Positions 47,154 to 55,033 of a stretch of 64,000 nt of DNA are shown in pieces; the stretch's first letter is position 1; each line of letters begins with the position of its first letter. This DNA comes from Betaproteobacteria bacterium GR16-43 (GTDB lineage: Bacteria > Pseudomonadota > Gammaproteobacteria > Burkholderiales > Usitatibacteraceae). The stretch is from assembly GCA_001953215.1 (NCBI GenBank), contig CP019169.1, forward strand, positions 434,001 through 498,000, in the 5' to 3' direction. The notes under the pieces were generated by a model. The model was not told the DNA's origin. It ran no database searches and saw nothing but the letters and a program-made list of their open reading frames with translations. A program made the translations under genes and the position numbers.

Positions 47154-48098
47154 ATGGAAAAACGCTCCCTCGGAAAATCCGGCATCTCCGTAGCGCCCCT
47201 CGCCTTCGGCGGCAACGTGTTCGGGTGGACCGCCGACCAGGCGACGTCCTTCCGGATGCTCGATCGCTTCGTCGACCTGGGCTTCAACCTTGTCGACACC
47301 GCCAACACTTATTCGACGTGGGTTGCGGGCCACCAGGGCGGCGAGTCCGAGACCGTGCTCGGCAACTGGCTCTCGCAATCGGGCAAGCGCGACAAGGTCG
47401 TCGTCGCCACCAAGGTCGGCATGAAGATGGGCGACGGCTCGCAGGGCCTGAAGGCCGCATACATCGCGAAGTCGGTCGAGGATTCGCTGCGCCGCCTGCG
47501 CACCGACCGCATCGACCTCTACCAGGCGCACATCGACGACGCGGAAACGCCCCTCGAGGAGACGCTCGGGGCCTTCGCGAAACTCATCCAGGCCGGCAAG
47601 GTGCGCGCGATTGGTGCGTCGAACTACAAGGGTGCACGGCTGCGCGAAGCGCTCGAGACGAGCAAGCGCCTGGGCCTTCCGCGCTACGAGACCCTGCAGC
47701 CCTCGTACAACCTCTACGACCGCGAGGACTTCGAAAACGACCTGCTTCCGGTGGTGAAGGAATACAACCTCGGCGTCATCCCCTACTTCGCCCTCGCGCG
47801 CGGCTTCCTCACCGGAAAGTACCGCAAGGCCGAGGACATCGTCGGCCGCCCGCGCGAAGCGGGACTGAAGAAGTTCTTCGAAGGCGACCGGGGCACCCGC
47901 GTGCTGGCGGCGCTGGACCAGGTCGCCAAGCGGAAAAACATGTTACCCGCCGAGATCGCCGTGGCGTGGGTCATGTCCGCGCCGGGAATCACCGCACCGA
48001 TTGCGAGCGCGACGTCGCTGTCGCAGCTGGACGAAGTGTTGTCCGGGGTGCATCGGCAGCTGGACGACGAGGACCGGGCCATCCTAGACCGCGCTTGA
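47154..48098 (+). CDS. Aldo-keto reductase
   Basis: Predicted 314 residues. It has the (beta/alpha)8 AKR motifs: MEKRSLGKSGISVAPLAFGG, GFNLVDTANTYS with the catalytic Asp and Tyr, VVVATKVGMKMG with the Lys, and a YQAHIDDAETPLEETLGAF block. The C-terminal part (GITAPIASATSLSQLDEVL) binds the NADPH phosphate. It belongs to the AKR11/12-like group acting on aldehydes or small ketones. It may be read through from the DoxX gene. Confidence 0.92.
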   Translation: MEKRSLGKSGISVAPLAFGGNVFGWTADQATSFRMLDRFVDLGFNLVDTANTYSTWVAGHQGGESETVLGNWLSQSGKRDKVVVATKVGMKMGDGSQGLKAAYIAKSVEDSLRRLRTDRIDLYQAHIDDAETPLEETLGAFAKLIQAGKVRAIGASNYKGARLREALETSKRLGLPRYETLQPSYNLYDREDFENDLLPVVKEYNLGVIPYFALARGFLTGKYRKAEDIVGRPREAGLKKFFEGDRGTRVLAALDQVAKRKNMLPAEIAVAWVMSAPGITAPIASATSLSQLDEVLSGVHRQLDDEDRAILDRA

Positions 48099-48151
48099 CG
48101 CCGCCTCCCGGCGGGGCTCACCATGCCCGCACAACATCCCAGGGAGGGAAC

Positions 48152-48532
48152 ATGCAACCAGTCGGAGTCGGTATTCGCATCGCCGCGGGCATCGTTGATC
48201 TCATCATCATGATGATCATCATCTTTCCGCTCACGTTCCTCGCCGGGCAGAGCATGGGCCTGCAGCTCGGCTTGAGCCTGGTCGGCATCGCCTACTTCAT
48301 CGTGATGGAAGCGCTGAAGGGCCAGACCATCGGCAAGATGGCGCTGGGCATCAAGGTGGTGAAGAAGGACGGCTCGCCGATCAGCTGGCAGGAGTCGATC
48401 ATCCGCAACATCCTGCGGATCGTCGATGCGCTGCCCTTCCTGTACCTGATCGGGATCATCCTGATCGCCGTGACGGCGAACAAGCAGCGCGTCGGCGACA
48501 TGGCCGCCGGCACGCTCGTCGTCAAGAAGTAG
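48152..48532 (+). CDS. RDD-family membrane protein
   Basis: Predicted 126 residues; AGGGAGGG precedes the ATG. RDD hallmarks are the Arg in GIRIAAGIVDLIIMMIII and the paired acidic residues later, in GQTIGKMALGIKVVKKDGS. Three transmembrane segments are visible. Some RDD proteins act as Na+/H+ antiporters; most are unknown. The 3' end overlaps the convergent SRPBCC gene by 11 bp. Confidence 0.88.
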   Translation: MQPVGVGIRIAAGIVDLIIMMIIIFPLTFLAGQSMGLQLGLSLVGIAYFIVMEALKGQTIGKMALGIKVVKKDGSPISWQESIIRNILRIVDALPFLYLIGIILIAVTANKQRVGDMAAGTLVVKK

Positions 48533-48968
48533 GCGTCACCTTCTCGAGGGCGGTCTTCCAGCCCTCGATGTAGTCCCGGTAGTTCTCCTCGCTCCATTCC
48601 CGCATGAAACGCTCGCCGGCCTCTCCGAGGCTGGTGAGCGTGTACGCCACCGTCACGCGCGTGCGCGACGGGCCCAGGGCCGCGCACTGCACCAGCACCA
48701 CGGCCGTGCGATTGCCCGGCGTCGTGCGCACGTACTGCACGATGCCGTTCGCCCCATCGTGGCGGGTCATGGTCCAGATCGTCTGTTCTCCCCCGTGGCC
48801 GGTCGTGAAGACCATGCCGGCCTCGGTGCGGCCGTCTTTCGGATGGACGTAGCGCGGGTTCCAGCCTTCGGCCCAGGCGCGCTCGCCCTCGGGCGTGAAC
48901 ATCGGGAAGGCCCGCTCCACGGGCCACGCGAGGATGAACGAATGGGAACGGACGATGCGCGCGCTCAT
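48522..48968 (-). CDS. SRPBCC (START-like) protein
   Basis: Predicted 148 residues with a single SRPBCC fold: SFILAWPVERAFPMFTPEG forms the first strand and helices, and GGEQTIWTMTRHDGANG and ALGPSRTRVTVAYTLTSLGE the central strands. It probably binds a hydrophobic ligand in a cavity. Its ATG overlaps the stop of the upstream small gene (ATGA at 48965-48968), so they form a coupled pair. Confidence 0.85.
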   Translation of the reverse strand: MSARIVRSHSFILAWPVERAFPMFTPEGERAWAEGWNPRYVHPKDGRTEAGMVFTTGHGGEQTIWTMTRHDGANGIVQYVRTTPGNRTAVVLVQCAALGPSRTRVTVAYTLTSLGEAGERFMREWSEENYRDYIEGWKTALEKVTPTS

Positions 48969-49255
48969 GCGCCCTCCTTCTCGCGCAGGCGATGGCTGTG
49001 GCGGGCGTCGAGATCGAGACCATAGATCTTCTTCAGCTGCTCGATCCGCTGCAGCGTGCCGCGCTCGAACGCGTGCTTGCCCTCGAAGGCGTGGAGCACG
49101 ACGCCCTCCAGGAGGTCGCCCAGCGTCATGTCGTGGTATTCGGCCAGCGCCTTCAGCACCTTCAGCAGGCGCTTCTCGATCTTGACGCCGGTCTGCACGC
49201 GCTCGACTTCGAGGGCGGGCTCGGCGGCGCGGGTCTTTCGGATTCGCGTGGCCAC
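48965..49255 (-). CDS. Small helical, possibly DNA-binding protein
   Basis: Predicted 96 residues from the GTG at 49255, chosen because GGAGG lies 5 nt upstream. The N-terminus is basic, followed by VQTGVKIEKRLLKVLKALAEYHDMTLGDLLEG split over two helices, a pattern like ribbon-helix-helix proteins, and a charged C-terminus. A consensus-like promoter with a 16-bp palindrome lies 36-57 bp upstream, which fits autoregulation. It is coupled to the SRPBCC gene. Confidence 0.65.
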   Translation of the reverse strand: MATRIRKTRAAEPALEVERVQTGVKIEKRLLKVLKALAEYHDMTLGDLLEGVVLHAFEGKHAFERGTLQRIEQLKKIYGLDLDARHSHRLREKEGA

Positions 49256-49283
49256 GGGACCTCCGGGAAACGGGGAGGCGGTG

Positions 49284-49312
49284 ATTATTGATGTACATAT
49301 GTACATTGTCAA
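49284..49312 (-). promoter_or_regulatory. Sigma-70-type promoter with 16-bp palindromic operator
   Basis: On the minus strand TTGACA (49312-49307) and AATAAT (49289-49284) are 17 bp apart. Nearly all the spacer is ATGTACATATGTACAT (49306-49291), a perfect palindrome. A repressor bound there would block RNA polymerase; the encoded small protein is a candidate. Confidence 0.75.
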
Positions 49313-49359
49313 GGCGCCGTCCCGCGCCCGGACCCGGGGCCCCGTCGTAAACTAGCGCC

Positions 49360-50508
49360 ATGTCCGACCCCATCCTCTGCCTCGACGACTACGAACGCGC
49401 CGCCAAGGGCCGCCTGCCGCGTCCGATCTACCAGTACTACTGCGGCGGCGCGGAGACCAACCAGTCGCTGCGCGCCAACCGTGCGGATTTCCAGCGCTAC
49501 GAATTCGTGCCGCGTGCGCTCGTGAACGTGGCCACGCGCTCGACGGAAGCCACCCTGTTCGGCGAGTGGTACGCCGCCCCCTTTGGCATCGCACCGATGG
49601 GACTTTCCGCGCTGGCCACGTATCGCGGCGACCTCGTTCTCGCGCGGGCGGCGGCAAAGGCCCGCATCCCGATGGTCATGAGCGCGACCTCGCTCGTGCG
49701 CATGGAGGAACTCGCGCAAGTGTCGCCCTCGGCGTGGTTCCAGGCGTACATGCCGGGCAAGATCGAGCGCATCGTCGCGCTGGTCGACCGCGTGGCCGCC
49801 GCCGGATTCAAGACGCTGGTGTTCACGGTCGATGTTCCCGTGGGCGCCAACCGCGAGAACAACGTGCGCGCGGGCTTCTCGACGCCGCTCAAGCCCAGCC
49901 TGCGCCTCGCGTGGGACGGCTGCATCCGCCCGCGCTGGACGATCGGCACGTTCCTGCGCACGATCGCGCAGCACGGCATGCCGCACTTCGAGAACTCGTT
50001 CGCCGAACGCGGGGCGCCGATCCTCTCGGCCAACGCCGAGCGCGATTTCCGCGCGCGCGACAACCTCGACTGGTCCCACTTCGACCTCATCCGCAAGCGC
50101 TGGACCGGCAAGCTCGTCGTGAAGGGCCTGCTCGCGAAGGAAGACGCGGTGCTCGCGCGGGACCACGGAGCGGACGGCATCGTCGTCTCGAACCACGGCG
50201 GGCGCCAGCTGGACGGCGCGGTCTCGCCGGTGCGAGCACTGCCGGAGATCGTCGAGGCCTTGAAGGGCACGATCCCGGTGATGATGGACAGCGGCGTGCG
50301 GCGCGGCACCGACGTGCTGAAGGCGCTGGCCCTCGGCGCGGACTTCGTCTTCGTGGGCCGTCCGTTCCTCTACGCGGCGGCGATGGGCGGTGAAGCCGGC
50401 GTGCTGCACGCGGCCTCGATCCTGCAGGAAGAAGTGGCCCGCGACCTCGCGATGCTGGGCGTCACCACGATCGGCGAGGTCGGGCCCGAGCACATCCGAA
50501 AGAACTGA
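49360..50508 (+). CDS. FMN-dependent alpha-hydroxy-acid oxidase/dehydrogenase
   Basis: Predicted 382 residues. The FMN-binding TIM barrel is shown by KGLLAKEDAVLARDHGADG (Lys), VSNHGGRQLDG with the catalytic His and Arg, and DSGVRRGTDVLKALALGA. Early landmarks are FQRYEFVPRALVNV and the PMGLSALATYRGDLVLARAA block. The family includes lactate, mandelate and glycolate oxidases; the substrate is not readable. It ends 5 bp before a repeat and is followed by a convergent LysR gene. Confidence 0.93.
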   Translation: MSDPILCLDDYERAAKGRLPRPIYQYYCGGAETNQSLRANRADFQRYEFVPRALVNVATRSTEATLFGEWYAAPFGIAPMGLSALATYRGDLVLARAAAKARIPMVMSATSLVRMEELAQVSPSAWFQAYMPGKIERIVALVDRVAAAGFKTLVFTVDVPVGANRENNVRAGFSTPLKPSLRLAWDGCIRPRWTIGTFLRTIAQHGMPHFENSFAERGAPILSANAERDFRARDNLDWSHFDLIRKRWTGKLVVKGLLAKEDAVLARDHGADGIVVSNHGGRQLDGAVSPVRALPEIVEALKGTIPVMMDSGVRRGTDVLKALALGADFVFVGRPFLYAAAMGGEAGVLHAASILQEEVARDLAMLGVTTIGEVGPEHIRKN

Positions 50509-50512
50509 AAAA

Positions 50513-50580
50513 TCGGGGTCAGGGTAGAAATAAGTGCTGCGCAACGCGCGGCATTTATTTCTACCCTGACCCCGATTTTT
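50513..50580. repeat. TCTACCCTGACCCC palindromic repeat, copy 4
   Basis: Hairpin identical to the 44471 copy, including its GTGCTGCGCAACGCGCGGCA loop. It lies exactly between convergent genes (stop codons at 50508 and 50580) and probably terminates both. Confidence 0.85.
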
Positions 50581-51497
50581 CACGGACCCTTGAACAGCGC
50601 CTCACCTCGTTCACGCAGCAGGGCGATGAGGCGCAGGGCGGCCGGCGAAAGGTAGCTGTCCTTGCGATAGACGAGGTCGAAGCGCCGGCGCATCGTCGTC
50701 TCGCGCAGCGCCACCTCGCGCAGCCGCGAGCCGGCCACGAACGGTGCGACATGCCGCCGCGACGTGAAGGTGAGCAGCTCGGTCTGCTCGATCAACGCCG
50801 GCATCATGAGGATCAGGTTGGTTTCGATCTGCACCTTGGGCGCGGGCAGCCCCCGGCGCTGGAATTCGCGTTCGAGCCACTCGCGCGTCCCGACCACTTC
50901 GGGCGCCAGCACCCAGCGGTACTCGAGCAGGTCCTGCAGCGTGACGTTCTTGCGGCGCAGCACCGGGTGCGTGCGGCTCGCGATCACCACCGCCTCGTCC
51001 TCGCACACCGGGTGGCGCACGATCGTCTCGTCGGGCCGCACCGCCGTGCTGACGATGAGATCGAGTTCTCCCGCGCGCAACTGCGTGGCGAGGACGTCGT
51101 TCTGCCCGACAACGGCCTTGATCGTGACTTCGCGCGCGTCCTTCAGGTAGAGCTGCGTGGCCGCGGGCAGGAGGAAGCGCGCGAGGGTCGGGAGCATGCC
51201 CACGCGCACATGGCCGGCGACGCCCTCGCCCAGCTCGCCGATCTCGCGCACGGCTTCCTCGGCCGCCACGCGCAGCGACCGCGCACGCACCACCAGCGCC
51301 TTGCCCGCCGACGTGAGCCGGATGCCGCGTCCGACCCGCTCGAAGAGCGCGGTGCCCAGGGTCTCCTCGAGGCGGCGCACGCACCCCGTGAGCGCCGGTT
51401 GCGTGCGGAAGAGTTTCTTCGCGGCGCGCCCGAGATGGCCCGTCTCGGCGATCACCTCGAAGTAGCGCAGGTCCCGCAAATCCAATTGATCAGCCAT
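50580..51497 (-). CDS. LysR-family transcriptional regulator
   Basis: Predicted 305 residues. The winged HTH is at the N-terminus (LDLRDLRYFEVIAETGHLGR then AAKKLFRTQPALTGCVRRLEE), followed by a periplasmic-binding-protein-like effector domain (VRVGMLPTLARFLLPAATQL, ELDLIVSTAVRPDE). It is divergent from the Bug-RraA-dehydrogenase operon at 51594, with 96 bp between the starts, so it is the likely activator of that operon in response to its substrate. Confidence 0.92.
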   Translation of the reverse strand: MADQLDLRDLRYFEVIAETGHLGRAAKKLFRTQPALTGCVRRLEETLGTALFERVGRGIRLTSAGKALVVRARSLRVAAEEAVREIGELGEGVAGHVRVGMLPTLARFLLPAATQLYLKDAREVTIKAVVGQNDVLATQLRAGELDLIVSTAVRPDETIVRHPVCEDEAVVIASRTHPVLRRKNVTLQDLLEYRWVLAPEVVGTREWLEREFQRRGLPAPKVQIETNLILMMPALIEQTELLTFTSRRHVAPFVAGSRLREVALRETTMRRRFDLVYRKDSYLSPAALRLIALLRERGEALFKGP

Positions 51498-51593
51498 ATC
51501 TATCGATTATAAGGAATTAGCAAATGGACGTGATGGATGGCCGGGGCGAGAATTCCCCCAGCCGTCCACAACAGCCACCCCGGAGGATTCACC

Positions 51594-52556
51594 ATGATGC
51601 TGCGCCGCTCCATCCTCGGCCTCGCCGCCGCCGCCTTCGCGACCGCCGCCGCGGCGCAGTCCTACCCCAGCAAGCCGATCAAGCTCGTGGTGCCGTTCCC
51701 GCCCGCCGGCGGCACCGACATCCTTGCCCGCACCGTGGCGAACAAACTCACGGAAATGAACAAGTGGACCGTCGTCGTCGACAACAAGCCGGGCGCCGGC
51801 GGCAACATCGGCGTCGATGCCACGGCGAAATCCGCGCCGGACGGCTACACGGTCGTGATGGGCCAGACCAGCAACCTCACGATCAGCCCTTCCCTCTACG
51901 CGAAGCTGCCCTATGACCCGGTGAAGGACCTCGAGCCCGTCGTGCTCGTCGGCTCCGGCCCGATCGCCATCGTCGTGCGCGCCGACTCGCGCTTCAAGAC
52001 GCTCGCCGACCTCCTGAAGGAAGGCAAGGAAAAGCCGGGCACGCTCATGATGGCTTCGCCGGGCAACGGCACCGTGGCCCACCTCGCGGGCGTGCGCCTG
52101 ATGAACGTCACGGGTGCCAAGTTCGAGCACGTTCCGTACAAGGGCTCGAGCGGCGCGGTGCCCGATCTCCTGGGCGGCAGCGTCGATTTCTACCTCTCGT
52201 CGCTGCCGACGCTCCAGAGCCACATCTCGGGCGGCAAGATGCGCGCGCTCGCGGTGACCTCGCCGAAGCGCTCGCCCGTGATCGCCTCCGTGCCCACGGT
52301 GGGCGAGACCGTGAAGGGGTTCGACGCCAACACCTGGTTCGGCATCCTCGCTCCCGCCGGCACGCCCAAGCCCGTCATCGCTACGCTCAACGCCGAGATC
52401 AACAAGATCCTCAAGGATCCGGCCGTGCGCAAGGCGATCGAGGCCGAGGGCGGCGAAGTGCTGGGCGGCACGCCCGAGCAGTTCAAGGCGTTGATCAAGA
52501 ACGATCTCGCGAGTTGGGCGAAGGAAGTGAAATCGTCCGGCGCCAAAGTGGACTGA
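51594..52556 (+). CDS. Bug/TctC-family periplasmic binding protein
   Basis: Predicted 320 residues; CGGAGG lies upstream of the ATG. The signal peptide ends at AAAA, and mature SYPSKPIKLVVPFPPAGGTD, KPGAGGNIGVDA and HVPYKGSSGAV identify the Bug family. It is the first gene of an operon with an RraA-like protein and a 2-hydroxyacid dehydrogenase, and is divergent from the LysR gene, so its ligand is presumably the substrate of those enzymes. No permease is nearby. Confidence 0.94.
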   Translation: MMLRRSILGLAAAAFATAAAAQSYPSKPIKLVVPFPPAGGTDILARTVANKLTEMNKWTVVVDNKPGAGGNIGVDATAKSAPDGYTVVMGQTSNLTISPSLYAKLPYDPVKDLEPVVLVGSGPIAIVVRADSRFKTLADLLKEGKEKPGTLMMASPGNGTVAHLAGVRLMNVTGAKFEHVPYKGSSGAVPDLLGGSVDFYLSSLPTLQSHISGGKMRALAVTSPKRSPVIASVPTVGETVKGFDANTWFGILAPAGTPKPVIATLNAEINKILKDPAVRKAIEAEGGEVLGGTPEQFKALIKNDLASWAKEVKSSGAKVD

Positions 52557-52568
52557 GGGGGGACGGCC

Positions 52569-53273
52569 ATGAACGACCACACCGAAACGCTGCAACCCGA
52601 AATCATCCGCGACTTCCCGCGCGTCGCACCGAATGTCGTGAAGCTGGCCTCGCAATACGCTTCCTCGATCCTCGCCGACGTCGCGGGCCGCCGCGGCGCG
52701 CTCGACGGCCGCATCGCGCCGCTCACGCCGAAGACCCGCCTGGCGGGCACGGCCTTCACCGTGGAAGTCCGAGCGGGCGATAACCTGATGATCCACGCGG
52801 CCATGCAGATCGCGAAACCCGGCGACGTGCTCGTCATCGACGGCAAGGGCGACACCACGTGCGCGCTCATGGGCACGATCATGATGAACGCGTGCGTGCA
52901 GCTCGGGATCGCGGGCGTGGTGATCGACGCCGCGGTGCGCGACAGCGAGGAGATCGTGGAGATGGGCTATCCCGTCTACGCGGTCGGCACCAACCCGAAT
53001 GGACCGACCAAGTACACGCCCGGCCGCATCAACCATCCGATCTCGATCGGCGGCGTCACCGTGCATCCCGGCGATCTCGTGGTCGGCGATGCCGACGGCG
53101 TCACCGTCATCGAACGCGCGAAGGCCCCGCACATGCTCGAGCTGGCCGCGAAGAAGGTCGCAGACGAGCAGGCGCGCATCGCCGCGCTGAAGCAAGGCCG
53201 GGACCTCCGTCCGGCGTGGGTCGTGAAGGCACTGCAGGCCAACGGCGTGCTGAAGGCGGGCGAGGCGCTATGA
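52569..53273 (+). CDS. RraA-like / HMG aldolase family protein
   Basis: Predicted 234 residues. It has GIAGVVIDAAVRDSEEI with the Arg-Asp pair, and GDLVVGDADGVTVIERAKA at the C-terminal side, as in 4-hydroxy-4-methyl-2-oxoglutarate aldolases. It shares family and context, but not close identity, with the protein at 7587-8240. Its stop overlaps the dehydrogenase start (ATGA). Probable cytoplasmic catabolic enzyme. Confidence 0.9.
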   Translation: MNDHTETLQPEIIRDFPRVAPNVVKLASQYASSILADVAGRRGALDGRIAPLTPKTRLAGTAFTVEVRAGDNLMIHAAMQIAKPGDVLVIDGKGDTTCALMGTIMMNACVQLGIAGVVIDAAVRDSEEIVEMGYPVYAVGTNPNGPTKYTPGRINHPISIGGVTVHPGDLVVGDADGVTVIERAKAPHMLELAAKKVADEQARIAALKQGRDLRPAWVVKALQANGVLKAGEAL

Positions 53274-54193
53274 GCAAGCCCGTCGTCGTCGTGACCGCGG
53301 CGGACCTGGCACCCCAGGCGCTCGAGATCCTCGGGAGCTGCGACGTGCGCTTCCTCGGCAAGACGCCCAGCGAGGAAGACATCGTGAACGCCTGCACGGA
53401 CTACCAACCCGCGGCGATCATCGTGCGCTACGGCACGATCTCGAAGCGTGCGATGCTGGCCAGCAGCAAGCTGCGCGTGGTCGCCAAGCACGGCGCGGGC
53501 ACCGACACGATCGACAAGAAGGCCGCCGCGGAGCTCGGCATCGAGGTCAACGCGGCCGCGGGCGCCAATGCCGATGCGGTGGCCGAGCATTCGTGGGCGC
53601 TGATCCTCGGTTGCGCCAAGGGCGTCGTGAAGCTGGACGCGCGCATGCGGGCGGGCCACTGGGACAAGGCCACGCACAAGAGCTTCGAGTTGCACGGCAA
53701 GACGTTGGGGGTGGTGGGATTGGGCGCCATCGGCCAGCGCGTGGCGCGACTGGGTGTCGCCTTCGGCATGGAAGTCCTGGCCTTCGATCCGTTCACCAAG
53801 GAGGTGCCGACGGGCGTGATGTTGACGTCGCTCGCGGCCGTGCTCTCGCAATCGCACGTCGTCTCGCTCAACTGCCCGCTCACCGAGGACAACCGCCACA
53901 TGATCAATCGCGAGGCCATCGCCTCGATGCGCGACGGAGTCATCCTCGTGAACACCGGCCGCGGCGGCCTGGTCGACGATGCCGCGCTGATCGAAGCGCT
54001 GCGCTCCGGCAAGCTTCGCGGCGCGGGGCTCGATGCCTTCACGCCTGAGCCGCTCGTGGGCGAGCATCACTACCGCGATGTCCCCAACACGATCCTGTCG
54101 CCCCACGTGGGCGGCGTGAGCGAGGACGCCTACGTGAACATGGGCATCGCCGCGGCGAATAACGTGATCGGCGTCTTGCGGCGCGCGGGCTGA
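53270..54193 (+). CDS. D-2-hydroxyacid dehydrogenase
   Basis: Predicted 307 residues. The NAD-binding LGVVGLGAIGQRVARLGVAFG is central. Catalytic Arg (in NTGRGGLVDDAAL context), Glu and the terminal His (ILSPHVGG) are in the order of the D-isomer-specific 2-hydroxyacid dehydrogenase family (SerA-like). It reduces 2-oxo acids or oxidises hydroxyacids. Translationally coupled to the RraA-like gene, it likely handles the product or substrate of the aldolase. Confidence 0.92.
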   Translation: MSKPVVVVTAADLAPQALEILGSCDVRFLGKTPSEEDIVNACTDYQPAAIIVRYGTISKRAMLASSKLRVVAKHGAGTDTIDKKAAAELGIEVNAAAGANADAVAEHSWALILGCAKGVVKLDARMRAGHWDKATHKSFELHGKTLGVVGLGAIGQRVARLGVAFGMEVLAFDPFTKEVPTGVMLTSLAAVLSQSHVVSLNCPLTEDNRHMINREAIASMRDGVILVNTGRGGLVDDAALIEALRSGKLRGAGLDAFTPEPLVGEHHYRDVPNTILSPHVGGVSEDAYVNMGIAAANNVIGVLRRAG

Positions 54194-54223
54194 GCCGCAC
54201 GTCCGCGACCTCTTCCTCCCGCG

Positions 54224-54961
54224 CTATTTCTTCAGGAAGCCCGAAGGCATCGCGGCTTCGACACGAGCGAGATCGCGTTCCGTGCGGTCGCACTCGGCCA
54301 TCTGCATGTTCTTCGTGTGCGCATCCTTCATCTGCCGCTCGAGCCTCGAGCCCGGCAGGGGTGCGCCGAGGTCTTCCTTCAACCAGCCGCGCACCTCGTT
54401 CACCGGCGCCTGCAGCTCCGGCATCGCGAGCTTCGAGAACGCGGAGTTCGCCCAGGCCTTCTCGACGGCACCGCGCCGCTCGGGGAAGAACACCTCGCAT
54501 TGGCGCAGCTTCATGAGCGTGCGCGGTACGTATGCGAGCACCGCATCGCGCGCCATCGCAGTGTCCTTGATCGGTGGCAACGGCTCCACGGGTACGCCCT
54601 CCTTGCCGTAGGGACAGAAGGCCTCCCATCGACCGGCCGACTCCATCAACGCCTGCGAGTCCTCGGGCGTGGGCTTCATCTTGCCGAGCTCGTTCATGCG
54701 CTTCGCCTGCGCCTCGCGCTCCGGCGTGCGCGGTTCGCGGCTGCGCTTCTCGATCTCCTCCATGCGCGCCGCGCCACCGGCGAAATTGCCGACGATCATC
54801 ATCTCTGTGTAGTCGCGGGCCTGCCGGCACTTCTCCGGAGCGCGGGCCTTCTGGAGCGCGATGAATTCCTGCATCTCGGGGCTGACCGCCCATGCCATGG
54901 AGACAGCGGGCAACAGGGCGAGGAAAGCGAGGGTGTGCAGGACGCGATGGCGAAGGCGCAT
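54224..54961 (-). CDS. Secreted protein of unknown function
   Basis: Predicted 245 residues; GGGAGGAA precedes the ATG. The signal peptide runs to SMAWA. The mature part is helical, with cysteines in EKCRQA, EAFCPYG, LRQCEVF and AECDRTE that could form two disulfides. No family is recognised. It is convergent with the dehydrogenase gene, 30 bp away, and its promoter side faces the paired repeats at 54987-55033. Confidence 0.72.
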   Translation of the reverse strand: MRLRHRVLHTLAFLALLPAVSMAWAVSPEMQEFIALQKARAPEKCRQARDYTEMMIVGNFAGGAARMEEIEKRSREPRTPEREAQAKRMNELGKMKPTPEDSQALMESAGRWEAFCPYGKEGVPVEPLPPIKDTAMARDAVLAYVPRTLMKLRQCEVFFPERRGAVEKAWANSAFSKLAMPELQAPVNEVRGWLKEDLGAPLPGSRLERQMKDAHTKNMQMAECDRTERDLARVEAAMPSGFLKK

Positions 54962-54986
54962 GGTTCCTCCCGACAGTTGGCGACAG

Positions 54987-55033
54987 TTAGGGGTCGGACC
55001 CCTAAGCTCCAGACTTAGGGGTCTGACCCCTAA
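54987..55033. repeat. TTAGGGGTC palindromes, copies 2 and 3
   Basis: TTAGGGGTC-G-GACCCCTAA at 54987-55005 and TTAGGGGTC-T-GACCCCTAA at 55015-55033, 9 bp apart. The pair contains the stop codon and the last residues of the dehydratase gene. Confidence 0.85.
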
